Shown: one piece after another, positions 8,052 through 17,728 of the stretch | Position numbering within the stretch: position 1 is the stretch's first letter | How the letters are laid out: the number at the start of each line of letters is the position of its first letter | NCBI GenBank assembly: GCA_025408405.1 | Contig: JANYJE010000064.1 | Location: 1-34,976, forward strand | Origin: Nitrosomonadales bacterium | GTDB taxonomy: Bacteria > Pseudomonadota > Gammaproteobacteria > Burkholderiales > Gallionellaceae | DNA length: 34,976 nucleotides | Direction: 5' to 3' | Translations under genes and position numbers: made by a program | Notes under the pieces: generated by a model | Database searches by the model: none | The model's input: the letters and a program-made list of their open reading frames with translations, nothing else | Told to the model about the DNA's origin: nothing

Positions 8052-10643
8052 ATGGAACAATTTGCCAAAGAAACACTGAACGTCAGTCTTGAAGCCGAGA
8101 TGCGCAAGTCGTATCTGGACTATGCCATGAGCGTCATCGTAGGGCGTGCCTTGCCCGATGTGCGCGACGGCCTTAAGCCGGTGCACCGGCGCGTACTGTT
8201 TGCCATGCACGAACTTTCCAATGACTGGAACCGTGCTTACAAGAAATCGGCGCGTATCGTCGGTGACGTAATCGGTAAATATCACCCGCATGGCGACACG
8301 GCGGTGTACGACACCATCGTACGCATGGCGCAGGACTTTTCCCTGCGCTACCCGCTGGTGGACGGTCAGGGTAACTTTGGTTCGGTGGACGGCGATAACG
8401 CTGCGGCGATGCGTTACACCGAGATCCGCATGGCGCGCATCGCGCACGAGCTGTTGGCCGACCTGGACAAGGAAACGGTGGACTTCGGGCCCAACTACGA
8501 CGGTTCCGAAAATGAGCCGCTGGTGTTACCCGCACGCTTTCCCAATTTGCTGGTCAACGGCTCTTCAGGCATTGCCGTGGGCATGGCTACCAATATTCCG
8601 CCGCACAACCTGGTCGAGGTGGTGGATGCCTGTCTGGCGCTGCTGAAAAATCCCGAGATGGACATCGAGCAGCTGATCGATATTATTCCTGCGCCGGATT
8701 TCCCCACCGCAGGTTTCATCTACGGCACGGCAGGCGTCAAGGAAGGCTATCGCACCGGGCGCGGACGTGTGGTGATGCGCGGGCGCACCCACTTCGAGGA
8801 TATGGAAAAGGGCGGTCGCCAGTCCATCATTATCGATGAGCTGCCTTACCAGGTGAACAAGGCCAACCTGTTGATCAGGATAGGCGAGCTGGTGCGCGAA
8901 AAGAAAATCGAGGGCATCTCCGAAATTCGCGACGAGTCGGACAAGTCCGGCATGCGCGCCGTGATCGAGCTGAAACGCAACGAAGTGCCGGAAGTGATCC
9001 TCAATCAGCTGTTCAAAATGACCCAGCTGCAGGACAGCTTTGGCATGAACATGGTGGCACTGCTCGACGGCCAGCCCAAGCTGCTCAACCTGAAAGAATT
9101 CCTGGACGCCTTCCTGCGCCATCGCCGCGAAGTGGTGACACGGCGCACGGTGTTTGAATTGCGCAAGGCGCGCGATCGCGGCCATATCCTGGAGGGGCTG
9201 GCGGTAGCACTCTCCAATGTGGACGAAATCATTGCGCTGATCAAGGCGGCAGCGACTCCGTCCATCGCCAAGCAGGGGCTGATGGAAAAATCATGGCGCT
9301 CCGCGCTGGTGGAAGAGATGCTGAGCCGGGTGAGCGATGCCTCGCGCCCGGAGAGTCTGGCCGCCGAGTTCGGCATGGCAGGGCAGGGCGCGCAGCGTGC
9401 CTACAAGCTTTCCGAGGTGCAGGCGCAAGCCATACTGGAGCTGCGTTTGCAGCGCCTGACCGGGCTGGAGCAGGACAAGATCGTGGGCGAATACCGCGAG
9501 GTGATGGACCGCATAGTCGACCTGCTCGACATCCTGGCCAAGCCCGGGCGCGTGACCCAGATCATCGGTGACGAACTGGTCGCCATCAAGTCGCAATACG
9601 GCGACAAGCGCCGCAGCGAGATCGTTACCCATACTCACGATATGAGCATGGAAGACCTGATCACGCCGGAAGACGTGGTGGTGACGCTGTCGCACGGCGG
9701 TTACATGAAGGCGCAACCGCTGGGCGAATACACCGCGCAGAAGCGTGGCGGCCGCGGCAAGCAGGCAGCCTCCACCAAGGAAGACGATTTTGTCGACAAC
9801 CTGTTTATCGCCAATACCCACGATTACATCCTGTGTTTCTCCAGCCTCGGCCAGGTGTACTGGATCAAGGTGTACGACGTACCGCAGGGTAACCGCACCA
9901 GCCGTGGCAAGCCGATCGTGAACCTGTTGCCGCTGGCCGAGGGCGAGAAGATCAACGCCATCCTGCCGGTGAAAGAGTTCTCCGAAAACCAGTTTGTATT
10001 CTTCGCCACGGCGCAGGGCACGGTGAAGAAGACACCGCTGTCCGACTTCGCCAACCCGCGCAAGGCAGGCATCATCGCCATCAATCTGGATGAGGGCGAT
10101 TACCTGGTCGGAGTGGCGCTGACCGACGGCAAGCACGACGTGATGTTGTTCTCCAACGGCGGCAAGGCGGTGCGCTTCGATGAAAACGACGTGCGCTCGA
10201 TGGGGCGTGTGTCGCGCGGCGTGCGCGGCATGAAGCTTGCCGCCAAGCAGCAGGTGATTGCGCTGCTGGTGGCCGGCGACGAGAGCCAGACGGTATTGAC
10301 TGCCACCGAGAATGGCTATGGCAAGCGCACACCCATCACCGAGTACACCCGCCATGGGCGCGGCACGCAGGGCATTATCGCGATCCAGACTTCAGAGCGT
10401 AACGGCCGTGTAGTGGCTGCCACGCTGGTCAACACGGATGACGAGATCATGCTGATCGGCACCAACGGTGTGCTGATCCGCACCCGCGTCAACGAGATAC
10501 GCGAGATGAGCCGCGCGACCCAGGGCGTCACCCTGATCAACCTGGGTAAAGGTGAGACGCTGGCCGGCTTGAGCCGGATTGCCGAACAGGAAGGCGACGA
10601 TCAGGATATGGAATCGGGGATGGAAGAGCTGGATCAGGATTGA
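8052..10643 (+). CDS. gyrA: DNA gyrase subunit A
   Basis: 863 residues from ATG 8052 ([43 protein letters not shown]). The active-site tyrosine is Y122 ([10 protein letters not shown]). The C-terminal domain carries the GyrA box QKRGGRGK (residues 563-570), which identifies gyrase rather than topoisomerase IV ParC. The protein ends in an acidic tail, as GyrA does. In the quinolone-determining region, position 83 is Thr ([10 protein letters not shown]) and 87 is Asp; Thr83 is the natural residue in several groups, so it is not evidence of resistance by itself. An in-frame extension back to 7926 lacks conservation and is not used. GyrA with GyrB supercoils DNA. It leads the serC-pheA-hisC block, as in Pseudomonas. 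Confidence 0.97.
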   Translation: MEQFAKETLNVSLEAEMRKSYLDYAMSVIVGRALPDVRDGLKPVHRRVLFAMHELSNDWNRAYKKSARIVGDVIGKYHPHGDTAVYDTIVRMAQDFSLRYPLVDGQGNFGSVDGDNAAAMRYTEIRMARIAHELLADLDKETVDFGPNYDGSENEPLVLPARFPNLLVNGSSGIAVGMATNIPPHNLVEVVDACLALLKNPEMDIEQLIDIIPAPDFPTAGFIYGTAGVKEGYRTGRGRVVMRGRTHFEDMEKGGRQSIIIDELPYQVNKANLLIRIGELVREKKIEGISEIRDESDKSGMRAVIELKRNEVPEVILNQLFKMTQLQDSFGMNMVALLDGQPKLLNLKEFLDAFLRHRREVVTRRTVFELRKARDRGHILEGLAVALSNVDEIIALIKAAATPSIAKQGLMEKSWRSALVEEMLSRVSDASRPESLAAEFGMAGQGAQRAYKLSEVQAQAILELRLQRLTGLEQDKIVGEYREVMDRIVDLLDILAKPGRVTQIIGDELVAIKSQYGDKRRSEIVTHTHDMSMEDLITPEDVVVTLSHGGYMKAQPLGEYTAQKRGGRGKQAASTKEDDFVDNLFIANTHDYILCFSSLGQVYWIKVYDVPQGNRTSRGKPIVNLLPLAEGEKINAILPVKEFSENQFVFFATAQGTVKKTPLSDFANPRKAGIIAINLDEGDYLVGVALTDGKHDVMLFSNGGKAVRFDENDVRSMGRVSRGVRGMKLAAKQQVIALLVAGDESQTVLTATENGYGKRTPITEYTRHGRGTQGIIAIQTSERNGRVVAATLVNTDDEIMLIGTNGVLIRTRVNEIREMSRATQGVTLINLGKGETLAGLSRIAEQEGDDQDMESGMEELDQD

Positions 10644-10706
10644 GGATTCGGGATTGTGGATTTAGGCGGAGCGGAGTTTTTTTGCTCAATCCTCGTGCCT
10701 GAATCC
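10636..10706 (+). repeat. Intergenic inverted repeat after gyrA
   Basis: AGGATTGAG (10636-10644, overlapping the gyrA stop) is complementary to CTCAATCCT (10685-10693). A second pair, GGATTCGGG (10645-10653) and CCTGAATCC (10698-10706), matches except for one wobble pair. The two pairs cannot form together. A run of seven T follows GGAG at about 10677-10683 inside the first loop. It may weaken transcription between gyrA and serC. Confidence 0.5.
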
Positions 10707-10745
10707 TGGCTTCATCATTTATTTATCAAGTGAGAGTTGAACTGC

Positions 10746-11828
10746 ATGACGATCTATAACTTCAGCGCGGGCCCGGCAGTATTGCCGCACGAGGTGTTGC
10801 TGCAGGCGCGCGAGGAGTTGCTCGACTGGCATGGCAGCGGCATGTCGGTGATGGAGATGAGCCATCGCGGCCGTGAGTTCATGGGCATTCATGCACAGGC
10901 CGAAGCCGATCTGCGCGAGCTGATGGGTGTTCCCGCCAACTATAAAGTGCTGTTCCTGCAAGGCGGTGCACATCTGCAATTTTCCATGATTCCCCTCAAT
11001 CTGTTGCGCGGCAAGGCTGCGGCCGATTACGTCAACACCGGCGAATGGTCGAAGAAAGCGATGGCCGAGGCCAGAAAATTCTGCACGGTGAACGAGGTGG
11101 CGAGTTCCGCCGACAAGAATTTCTCCTGCGTGCCCGCATTCAACACCTGGCACTGCGACAAGAATGCGGCTTACCTGCATTACACCCCGAACGAAACCAT
11201 CGGCGGGGTGGAGTTCAACTGGATACCCGAAACGGGCGACGTGCCGCTGGTGGCGGACATGTCGTCCAATATCCTGTCGCGTGAGTATGACGTGTCGAAG
11301 TTCGCCCTGATCTATGCCGGCGCGCAGAAGAATATCGGCCCTGCGGGTTTGTGCATCGTCATCGTGCGCGAAGACTTGCTCGGCCATGTGCCGGCCCATA
11401 CGCCCACCATGCTGGATTACAAGATTCACGCCGACGCTGATTCGATGTACAACACGCCGCCCACTTACGCCATCTATATGGCCGGGCTGGTATTTCAGTG
11501 GTTGAAGAAGAACGGCGGCGTGGCGGCGATGGAGCAGGTGAATATCGCCAAGGCGAAGCTGCTTTATGCAGCCATCGACGCCAGCAGCGGTTTTTATCAT
11601 TGCCCGGTAGCCCGTGATGATCGCTCGCGCATGAACGTGGCATTCAGCACACGGGATGCGCTGCTCGACGCCGAGTTCATCAAGCAGGCGGAAGCGCGCA
11701 GACTGATGCAGCTCAAGGGGCACAAGCTGGCGGGCGGTATGCGCGCCTCCATCTATAACGCCATGCCTTTGGCGGGGGTGCAGGCGCTGGCCGGTTTCAT
11801 GGGCGAATTCGCGCAGCGCAGGGGTTAA
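10746..11828 (+). CDS. serC: Phosphoserine aminotransferase SerC
   Basis: 360 residues from ATG 10746 (MTIYNFSAGPAVLPHEVL), the standard SerC start. The PLP lysine is K195 in YAGAQKNIGPAG, and the substrate-binding arginines follow the usual pattern (SHRGREFM, RDDRSRMNVAF). SerC converts 3-phosphohydroxypyruvate and glutamate to phosphoserine, and also acts in pyridoxal phosphate synthesis. A TTG at 10737 would add three residues and has no better support. It is followed by pheA after 7 bases, so the two are almost surely cotranscribed. Confidence 0.96.
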   Translation: MTIYNFSAGPAVLPHEVLLQAREELLDWHGSGMSVMEMSHRGREFMGIHAQAEADLRELMGVPANYKVLFLQGGAHLQFSMIPLNLLRGKAAADYVNTGEWSKKAMAEARKFCTVNEVASSADKNFSCVPAFNTWHCDKNAAYLHYTPNETIGGVEFNWIPETGDVPLVADMSSNILSREYDVSKFALIYAGAQKNIGPAGLCIVIVREDLLGHVPAHTPTMLDYKIHADADSMYNTPPTYAIYMAGLVFQWLKKNGGVAAMEQVNIAKAKLLYAAIDASSGFYHCPVARDDRSRMNVAFSTRDALLDAEFIKQAEARRLMQLKGHKLAGGMRASIYNAMPLAGVQALAGFMGEFAQRRG

Positions 11829-11835
11829 ATCGTAC

Positions 11836-12900
11836 ATGTCCGACGAACTGAAAAAATTCCGCACGCAGATCGATCGCATCGACGACGAGCTGCTCAAGCT
11901 GTTCAATCAGCGCGCCGCACTCGCACAGCAGATAGGTCACGCCAAGAATGGCGGCGTGGTGCTGCGTCCCGAGCGTGAGGCGCAGGTGTTGCAACGCCTG
12001 GCAGCTGCCAATGCCGGCCCCCTGTCGGCGCAGAGTGTGACCGCCTTGTTTACCGAGGTCATGTCGCACTGTCGCGCGCTGGAGGAGCCGTTGTCGGTGG
12101 CCTATCTCGGGCCGCAGGGCACCTTTACCGAGGCCGCGATGTTCAAGCGCTTCGGTCATGCCTGCACGGGTGTGTCCTGCGCCTCGATCGATGAGGTGTT
12201 TCGCAAGGTCGAAAGCGGAGAAGCCAGCTACGGCGTGGCTCCCGTAGAAAACTCCACCGAGGGCGCGGTCGGGCGCACCCTGGACTTGCTGCTGCAAAGC
12301 CCGCTCAGGATATGCGGCGAGGTGCTGCTGGCGGTGCACCAATGCCTGCTGGCGCAGGATGCCGACATGGCCACGATCAAGCGCGTGTATTCGCATCCGC
12401 AATCTCTGGGGCAATGCCAGGACTGGTTGAACACGCATCTGTCGCACGCCGAGCGGGTGTCGGTGGCGAGCAATGCCGAGGCGGCAGCGCTGGCTGCAAA
12501 AGAGCCGCACAGTGCCGCAGTGGCCGGCAAGCAGGCGGCCGAGCGTTTCAATATCGCGATCCTGGCTGCAAACATTGAAGATGATCCGCGCAACACCACG
12601 CGCTTTCTGGTGATGGGCAATCAGGATGTGGCGCCCTCCGGGCGCGACAAGACTTCGCTGGTGATGGCCGCCCCCAATCGCCCGGGTGCGGTGCATGATT
12701 TGCTGGTGCCGCTGGCAAAATATGGCGTCAGCATGAGCAAGCTGGAATCGCGCCCCGCGCGCGCCGGGCTGTGGGAATACGTGTTCTTCCTCGACATCGA
12801 AGGGCACCAGTCTGACACCAAGGTGGCCGCAGCACTGAGTGAGCTGCAGCAGGTTGCTGCATTCGTGAAAATTTTGGGTTCATACCCGGTGGCTGTTTAG
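11836..12900 (+). CDS. pheA: Bifunctional chorismate mutase / prephenate dehydratase (P-protein)
   Basis: 354 residues with three parts. Residues 1 to about 90 form an AroQ-type chorismate mutase (RTQIDRIDDELLKLFNQRAALAQQIG). Residues about 92-270 form the prephenate dehydratase, starting VAYLGPQGTFTEAA and ending with the catalytic T255-R256-F257 (NTTRFLVMG). Residues about 275-354 form an ACT domain containing LESRPAR, the phenylalanine-binding site. The enzyme turns chorismate into phenylpyruvate and is likely feedback-inhibited by phenylalanine. It sits between serC and hisC as in the Pseudomonas supraoperon. Confidence 0.96.
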   Translation: MSDELKKFRTQIDRIDDELLKLFNQRAALAQQIGHAKNGGVVLRPEREAQVLQRLAAANAGPLSAQSVTALFTEVMSHCRALEEPLSVAYLGPQGTFTEAAMFKRFGHACTGVSCASIDEVFRKVESGEASYGVAPVENSTEGAVGRTLDLLLQSPLRICGEVLLAVHQCLLAQDADMATIKRVYSHPQSLGQCQDWLNTHLSHAERVSVASNAEAAALAAKEPHSAAVAGKQAAERFNIAILAANIEDDPRNTTRFLVMGNQDVAPSGRDKTSLVMAAPNRPGAVHDLLVPLAKYGVSMSKLESRPARAGLWEYVFFLDIEGHQSDTKVAAALSELQQVAAFVKILGSYPVAV

Positions 12901-12927
12901 CCTATCCTAACAACGACGTTTGAAATA

Positions 12928-14031
12928 ATGAATTACTCCGATTTGGCACCAAGTTATATCCGCGCCATCGCGCCCTACCAGCCCGGCAAGCCGATTGCCG
13001 AGCTGGAGCGCGAGCTGGGCATCAGCGGCATCGTCAAGCTGGCTTCCAACGAAAACCCGCTGGGTTGCAGCCCGCAGGCGACAGCAGCCATGCTTGATGC
13101 GATCAAGACGATCTCTTTGTACCCGGATGGCAACGGCTTCGAACTGAAGAGCGCTTTGTCAAAACGCTTTGGCGTCGAGCATTCGGCCATCGTGTTGGGC
13201 AACGGTAGCAACGACATGCTGGAACTCGCCGCGCGCGCCTTCCTCACCGTGGGCGACACGGCCGTGTACTCGGCCCATGCCTTTGCCGTGTATCCGCTGG
13301 CGACGCAGGCGGTGGGTGCGACCGGCGTCAGCGTGCCCGCCATCAATTTCGGCCACGACCTCAAGGCGATGCGCCAAGCCGCCGTTGAGAAAAAAGCCAA
13401 GCTGGTGTTTATCGCCAACCCCAACAATCCGACCGGCACCTTTTTGCCTGCTGCTGCGCTGCTGGAATTCATGCGCGCGCTGCCGGCGAATATCCTGGTG
13501 CTGCTGGACGAGGCATATAACGAATACCTGCCGCAAGAATGCCGTTACGATGCCGTTGCGTGGTTGCAGGAATTCCCCAATCTGATCGTCTCGCGCACCT
13601 TCTCCAAGGCTTACGGCCTGGCCGGCGTGCGCGTGGGCTATGCCTTCGCCGGCGCCGATGTGGCCGACATGATCAACCGCGTGCGCCAGCCGTTCAACGT
13701 CAACAGTGTGGCGCAGGCCGCTGCCGTGGCGGCGTTGCAGGACGGGGATTTTGTGCGTCGCACCAACGAGCTGAACCGGCGCGGCATGCAGCAGATCACC
13801 GCAGGTTTGCACAAGCTCGGCCTGGAATTCATACCATCTTATGGGAATTTCCTCAGCTTCAAGATAGGCGACGCGTCGAAAGTGTATCGGCGCCTGTTGG
13901 AGTTGGGCGTGATTGTGCGGCCGATAGCCAGCTACGATATGGCTGAATATCTGCGGGTGAGCATCGGTCTGGAAAGTGAAAACGATAAATTTTTGTCTGC
14001 GCTGGCGCAGGCTTTAGGAGAAGTGAAGTGA
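12928..14031 (+). CDS. hisC: Histidinol-phosphate / aromatic aminotransferase HisC
   Basis: 367 residues of aminotransferase fold type I. The PLP lysine is K227 ([18 protein letters not shown]); LASNENPLG near the N-terminus and NPNNPTGT complete the HisC pattern. Within this gene cluster in Pseudomonas and relatives, the enzyme is a broad-range form (HisHb) that also transaminates phenylpyruvate and 4-hydroxyphenylpyruvate, finishing phenylalanine and tyrosine synthesis next to PheA and TyrA. That broader role is inferred from context. Its stop overlaps the next start (GTGA), indicating coupling. Confidence 0.94.
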   Translation: MNYSDLAPSYIRAIAPYQPGKPIAELERELGISGIVKLASNENPLGCSPQATAAMLDAIKTISLYPDGNGFELKSALSKRFGVEHSAIVLGNGSNDMLELAARAFLTVGDTAVYSAHAFAVYPLATQAVGATGVSVPAINFGHDLKAMRQAAVEKKAKLVFIANPNNPTGTFLPAAALLEFMRALPANILVLLDEAYNEYLPQECRYDAVAWLQEFPNLIVSRTFSKAYGLAGVRVGYAFAGADVADMINRVRQPFNVNSVAQAAAVAALQDGDFVRRTNELNRRGMQQITAGLHKLGLEFIPSYGNFLSFKIGDASKVYRRLLELGVIVRPIASYDMAEYLRVSIGLESENDKFLSALAQALGEVK

Positions 14032-15044
14032 TTATAGTAATGGGAAGAGATGTAACCGATGCCGAAGTCGGCACGGTGGTGAAGAAGCTGGAGTCTGCCG
14101 GCCTGAAGGCGAATATTTCGCGCGGCATAGAGCGCACCGTGATCGGCGCCATCGGTGACGAGCGCAAGCTGAGCGAGGAAATGTTTACCGCGCTGCCCGG
14201 CGTGGAATCGGCCATGCATATTGCGAAGCAGTACAAAATTGTTTCGCGCGAGTCGCACAAGGAAAATACGGTGATCGATATCGCCGGCGTGCCTCTGGGC
14301 GGCAAGCAGATCCAGATCATCGCCGGCCCGTGTTCGGTGGAAACCCAGGAGCAGATGGATCTGTCCGCGAAATACGTGCATGAGGCAGGTTGCCGGCTGA
14401 TGCGCGGCGGTGCGTTCAAGCCGCGCACCAGCCCCTATACCTTCCAGGGTAAGGGCGTGGAAGGTCTGGACATGTTCCGCAAGGCGGCCAGCCCCTACAA
14501 GCTGCCTATCGTGACCGAGCTGATGGACATCCGCATGCTGGATACCTTTATGGAATATGACGTGGACGTGATCCAGATCGGCACGCGCAATATGCAGAAC
14601 TTCGACCTGCTCAAGGAAGTCGGGCGCATCAACAAGCCGGTAATCCTGAAGCGCGGTATGTCAGCCACCATTTCCGAATGGCTGATGTCGGCGGAATACA
14701 TTGCTGCCGGCGGCAACCACAACATCATCTTCTGCGAGCGCGGCATCCGCACCTTCGAAACCTACTACCGCAACGTGCTGGACGTGACCGCCATTCCGGT
14801 GCTGAAGAAAGAAACCCACCTGCCGGTGATCGTCGATCCCTCTCACGCCGGCGGCAAGGCATGGATGGTGGCAGCCCTGTCACAGGCGGCGATTGCTGCG
14901 GGTGCGGACGGCCTCTTGGTCGAGATGCATCCCAGCCCGTGCGATGCGTGGTGCGACGCCGATCAGGCACTAACACCAGACGAGCTGAAGAAGCTGATGG
15001 GGACGTTGGGGGCGATTGCAGGTGCGATCGGACGGACGTTGTAA
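14028..15044 (+). CDS. aroF: 3-deoxy-7-phosphoheptulonate (DAHP) synthase, type I-beta with N-terminal regulatory domain
   Basis: 338 residues. Residues 1 to about 70 ([23 protein letters not shown]...) form a ferredoxin-like domain, which in the Thermotoga-type enzymes gives feedback control by tyrosine or phenylalanine. The catalytic barrel follows, with [49 protein letters not shown] and [13 protein letters not shown]. The enzyme joins phosphoenolpyruvate and erythrose 4-phosphate, the first step of the shikimate pathway. The GTG at 14028 has AGGAG 7 bases upstream and overlaps the hisC stop; ATG 14040 is a weaker alternative. In most supraoperons tyrA follows directly; here repeats and mrr intervene. 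Confidence 0.95.
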   Translation: MIIVMGRDVTDAEVGTVVKKLESAGLKANISRGIERTVIGAIGDERKLSEEMFTALPGVESAMHIAKQYKIVSRESHKENTVIDIAGVPLGGKQIQIIAGPCSVETQEQMDLSAKYVHEAGCRLMRGGAFKPRTSPYTFQGKGVEGLDMFRKAASPYKLPIVTELMDIRMLDTFMEYDVDVIQIGTRNMQNFDLLKEVGRINKPVILKRGMSATISEWLMSAEYIAAGGNHNIIFCERGIRTFETYYRNVLDVTAIPVLKKETHLPVIVDPSHAGGKAWMVAALSQAAIAAGADGLLVEMHPSPCDAWCDADQALTPDELKKLMGTLGAIAGAIGRTL

Positions 15045-15053
15045 TTTTGGTAA

Positions 15054-15128
15054 GGTGGGCACGTTGTTGCGCCCGCGCGGATAGCATACACAAGGCCGTT
15101 CGTCCTGAGCTTGTCGAAGGATCGACGC
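15054..15128 (+). repeat. Fragments of two common intergenic repeat types
   Basis: GGTGGGCACGTTGTTGCGCCCGC at its core has imperfect complementary ends (15054-15076). Next, positions 15098-15128 hold the motif CGTCCTGAGCTTGTCGAAGG. From memory, both motifs are widespread short repeats in proteobacterial intergenic DNA. No gene is seen here. Confidence 0.5.
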
Positions 15129-15165
15129 GAAGCGGCGGTGCATTGTGATGTGAATAAAAGCAAAA

Positions 15166-15376
15166 CCGCCGGGGGTTGCCCGGCAGCAAGTTACCTTTCT
15201 TGTCTTGGCAAGAAAGGTAACCGAAAGAAGCCGCCCCCGGTTTGCCGCCGCCTTTGGCGGTACCCTGCGTTGCTTGGCTGGTCAGGCGGCTGCGGAACTC
15301 GCGCTATGCGCTCAGACAGTCCTCGCCGACTACCCCTGATCAGCCTGCGCTACTCGGCGGTGCACAGGGGGAGGAA
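15166..15376 (+). repeat. Structured intergenic repeat, copy 1
   Basis: First of three related copies. Elements in order: hairpin A, CCGGG (15169-15173) with CCCGG (15179-15183); hairpin B, 13 perfect pairs, 15190-15202 with 15209-15221; outer stem CCCCC (15234-15238) with GGGGG (15367-15371); a 6x6 internal loop; CCGCCG (15245-15250) with CGGCGG (15355-15360); stem D, GGCTGGTCAGG (15276-15286) with CCTGATCAGCC (15335-15345), 10 pairs plus a G-T wobble; and a short inner hairpin GCGC-TAT-GCGC (15301-15311). A local hairpin CCGCC-TTT-GGCGG (15248-15260) competes with one stem. Reading frames through it are not real genes. Confidence 0.85.
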
Positions 15377-15394
15377 AGGCGAAGAGCCGGTTTT

Positions 15395-15476
15395 GTAGCG
15401 CGGGTTGGCAAGGCGTAACCCGCCGGATGTTTGATTTCCATGCGGCGCATTACGCCTTTGGCGAATGTGACATACG
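15395..15476 (+). repeat. Intergenic repeat with GCGGGTT/AACCCGC and CGCATTACGCC parts
   Basis: GCGGGTT (15400-15406) and AACCCGC (15417-15423) form a hairpin around GGCAAGGCGT. A second related unit, GGCGCATTACGCC, follows at about 15444-15456. It resembles the GGCGGGTTACGCC family of intergenic repeats known from many proteobacteria. It ends just upstream of the mrr start. Confidence 0.5.
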
Positions 15477-15514
15477 TTGGCTTAATTCAACCTTCTGGCA
15501 GAGGAGAGGAATTT

Positions 15515-16390
15515 ATGGAATTGCCAAAATTCAATGATACTTTTTTGCCGATTATAGATATTTTGAGAGATGGAAAAACAATTTCCGGTAGAGAGCTGAT
15601 TCGTCTCGTCGAAGAGAAATACTATTCAGATTTGCCAACAGAATTGCTTAGTCAGACAACAAAGAGCGGTGAACGACTTCTTGAAAATCGAATTGCTTGG
15701 GGAAAATCCTACCTAAAGAAGGGTGGGCTTGTTCACTATCCGCAACGTGGATATGTTCAGATTACCGAAAAGGGTAAAACGGCCAATGTTGAGAGCATTT
15801 CCATTGGTCAAATGGAGTCTGACGTGATCAGCTTCTACCAGCCAAGTAGTGGGAGCGCTGTGAAACGTGAAATCGAAAGCTCCAGCCCGCAGGATCTCAT
15901 TGATACAGGTATTGAGCAGATAGAGAGCAACGTTAAGATGGAGTTGCTACAAAAACTTAAATCTTTTGACCCATATTCTTTTGAGAGGGTCATCCTAATT
16001 TTGCTGAATAGGATGGGCTATGGTGAGTTTGTTGAAACGTCCAAGTCTCGTGATGGTGGAATTGATGGGATCATCAATGAGGATCAACTAGGACTGGAGA
16101 AAATTTACATTCAGGCCAAACGCTACACTGACAATAAAGTCCGCGAACCTGAGATTCGTAACTTCATTGGAGCAATGAGTGGCGACACAAGCAAAGGTAT
16201 ATTTGTTACGACTACGGAATTTGATGAGAACGCGAAAAAGAAAGCCAAGGAAGCCCACCATACAATTATTTTGGTGAACGGTATTCGTCTTGTAGAACTG
16301 ATGTATAAGTTCGGGGTTGGTGTTCAGGTGAAAAGTTCATATGAAGTTAAAGCCTTGGATAATGACTTCTTTGAAAATGAGGACATCTAA
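15515..16390 (+). CDS. mrr: Mrr-type modification-dependent restriction endonuclease
   Basis: 291 residues from ATG 15515, which has GAGGAGAGGA about 5 bases upstream. Residues 1 to about 92 are the winged-helix Mrr N-terminal DNA-binding domain (ENRIAWGKSYLKKGGLVHYPQRGYVQITEKG). Residues about 150-275 are the PD-(D/E)xK nuclease: FERVILILLNRMGYG, then D184 (DGGIDGI) and Q200-A-K202 (YIQAKRY), the catalytic D...QxK. E. coli Mrr has the same architecture and nearly the same motif wording. Type IV enzymes of this kind cut methylated DNA and need no partner methylase; none is seen. The gene is clearly AT-rich: I counted 20 G/C of 60 at 15541-15600 against 40 of 60 at 16441-16500 in tyrA. It therefore looks acquired. 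It ends 2 bases before tyrA and carries the tyrA ribosome site in its tail. Confidence 0.93.
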   Translation: MELPKFNDTFLPIIDILRDGKTISGRELIRLVEEKYYSDLPTELLSQTTKSGERLLENRIAWGKSYLKKGGLVHYPQRGYVQITEKGKTANVESISIGQMESDVISFYQPSSGSAVKREIESSSPQDLIDTGIEQIESNVKMELLQKLKSFDPYSFERVILILLNRMGYGEFVETSKSRDGGIDGIINEDQLGLEKIYIQAKRYTDNKVREPEIRNFIGAMSGDTSKGIFVTTTEFDENAKKKAKEAHHTIILVNGIRLVELMYKFGVGVQVKSSYEVKALDNDFFENEDI

Positions 16391-16392
16391 CG

Positions 16393-17265
16393 ATGGCTGA
16401 ACCGCAATTCAAAAAAGTCGTCATCTTCGGCGTCGGTCTGATCGGCGGCTCGTTTGCGCTGGCGTTGCGCCGCGCGAATGCAGTGAGCGAGGTTGTCGGT
16501 TTCGGGCGCAGTGCGCAGACGCTGGAGCAGGCACTGCAACTCGGCATCATCGACCGCATCGGTGACGATGTCGCGCGCGAAGTGCGCGATGCCGACCTGG
16601 TGCTGCTCGCCACGCCGGTGGCGCAGATGGCGGATTTATTTGCGCGCATCGCGCCGCATCTCGGCGCGCAAACACTCATTACCGACGGCGGCAGCACCAA
16701 GAGCGATGTAGTGAGCTATGCACGGCAGCATCTGGGCAAGCACCGCGCCAATTTTGTACCGGCACATCCCATTGCCGGAGCCGAGAAAAGCGGCGCAGCG
16801 GCGGCACAGGCCGATCTGTATGCGGGCAAGAAAGTCGTGCTCACGCCGTTGCCTGAAAATTCATCCGGGGCCCTGGCGCGTGTGCGCAGGGCGTGGGAGC
16901 TGTGCGGTGCGGTGGTGAACGAGCTGACACCGCAGCAGCACGACGAAGTATTTGCCGCAGTCAGCCATTTGCCCCATCTTCTTTCATTCGCGCTGGTGCA
17001 TGACCTGGCACAACGCGAGAATCGCGACCTGTTGCTGTCCTTCGCCGCCAGCGGCTTCCGCGACTTCACCCGCATCGCTGCCAGCAGTCCGGAAATGTGG
17101 CGCGACATCTGCCTCGCCAACCGCGATGCCTTGATGCGCGAGTTGATGCAATACGCCAACGAGTTGCATGTGCTATACCAGGCGCTGGAGCGGCGCGATG
17201 CGGGTAAATTGGAGGAGGTCTTTGCTGAGGCACGAAAGGTGCGGAGTAATTGGACGCCGCAGTAG
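16393..17265 (+). CDS. tyrA: Prephenate/arogenate dehydrogenase TyrA
   Basis: 290 residues. The NAD-binding motif is GVGLIGGS (residues 13-20), then LLATPV, DGGSTKSDV, HPIAGAEKSG (H125) and SHLPHLLSFAL (H192), which is the TyrA pattern. The enzyme oxidatively decarboxylates prephenate, and perhaps arogenate, on the way to tyrosine. There is no fused chorismate mutase, no ACT domain and no AroA fusion, unlike in Pseudomonas, where TyrA and AroA are one protein. TGAGGA within the last mrr codons, about 9 bases before the ATG, appears to be its ribosome site. About 820 bases of repeats separate it from aroA. Confidence 0.95.
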   Translation: MAEPQFKKVVIFGVGLIGGSFALALRRANAVSEVVGFGRSAQTLEQALQLGIIDRIGDDVAREVRDADLVLLATPVAQMADLFARIAPHLGAQTLITDGGSTKSDVVSYARQHLGKHRANFVPAHPIAGAEKSGAAAAQADLYAGKKVVLTPLPENSSGALARVRRAWELCGAVVNELTPQQHDEVFAAVSHLPHLLSFALVHDLAQRENRDLLLSFAASGFRDFTRIAASSPEMWRDICLANRDALMRELMQYANELHVLYQALERRDAGKLEEVFAEARKVRSNWTPQ

Positions 17266-17330
17266 GATTGTTGGTGTTGGCAGCCAGGCCCAAGCTGAAT
17301 ATCTAAAGAAGCGCCGAGTAAGTCTGATTT

Positions 17331-17400
17331 GTCGTTCCCGCGCAGGCGGGAACCCAGTTAAATCAACAAGCTAGATACCCGCCTGCGCGGGTATGACGAC
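17331..17400 (+). repeat. Paired inverted repeat (CCCGCGCAGGCGGG type)
   Basis: GTCGTTCCCGCGCAGGCGGG (17331-17350) faces CCCGCCTGCGCGGG (17378-17391) followed by TATGACGAC. Each half is itself a hairpin, and the two halves are inverted copies of each other. It recalls the ATTCCC-N8-GGGAAT (dRS3) repeats of Neisseria and similar repeats in other betaproteobacteria. Confidence 0.65.
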
Positions 17401-17431
17401 TTATTCAGTGTTTCCCTATAAGCAAAGCAAG

Positions 17432-17673
17432 GCAACTTCGCCGGGGGCAGCCCGGCAGCTGGTTGCCTTTCTTGCTTCGCCAAGAAAGGAAACCCAAAGA
17501 AGGCGACCCCAGATCCGCCACCTCTTCGAGGTTCCCTGCGTTGCTCGGCAAGACAGGCGACTGCGCAACACGCCCTAGCAGGTCGCACACCCCGCGACCT
17601 GCCGCGGAGCTCAAACAGTGCTCGTCGAAATCTCCTGTCTTGCCTGCGCTACTCGGTGGCGGATAAGGGGAGG
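17432..17673 (+). repeat. Structured intergenic repeat, copy 2
   Basis: Same plan as copy 1, in the same orientation. Hairpin A: CCGGG (17441-17445) with CCCGG (17451-17455). Hairpin B: 17461-17474 with 17481-17494, 13 of 14 pairs. Outer stem: CCCC (17507-17510) with GGGG (17667-17670), a 2x2 loop, then ATCCGCCACC (17513-17522) with GGTGGCGGAT (17655-17664). Stem D: GGCAAGACAGG (17547-17557) with CCTGTCTTGCC (17634-17644), 11 perfect pairs. Inner hairpin E: GCAGGTCGC (17578-17586) with GCGACCTGC (17594-17602), 9 pairs. A small hairpin ACCTC-TTC-GAGGT (17520-17532) sits on the 5' side. Confidence 0.87.
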
Positions 17674-17728
17674 AAGAATCAAAAGCCAACCCGCAGTTAA
17701 TCCGACACGCAGTGCGCACCGGATTTTG

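Noticed and set aside
8298-8300. Thr at GyrA position 83 as a quinolone-resistance change
   Set aside because: Thr83 is the natural residue in several lineages and no susceptible reference for this organism is available.
15111-15398. Open frame of 95 residues on the plus strand across structured repeat copy 1
   Set aside because: It runs through the hairpins of the repeat, has no ribosome site or domain, and its text (SDSPRRLPLISLRYSA) is the kind produced by translating this repeat.
15431-15514. In-frame extension of Mrr by 28 residues
   Set aside because: The extension lies in repeat DNA, while ATG 15515 has a strong ribosome site and matches the family start.
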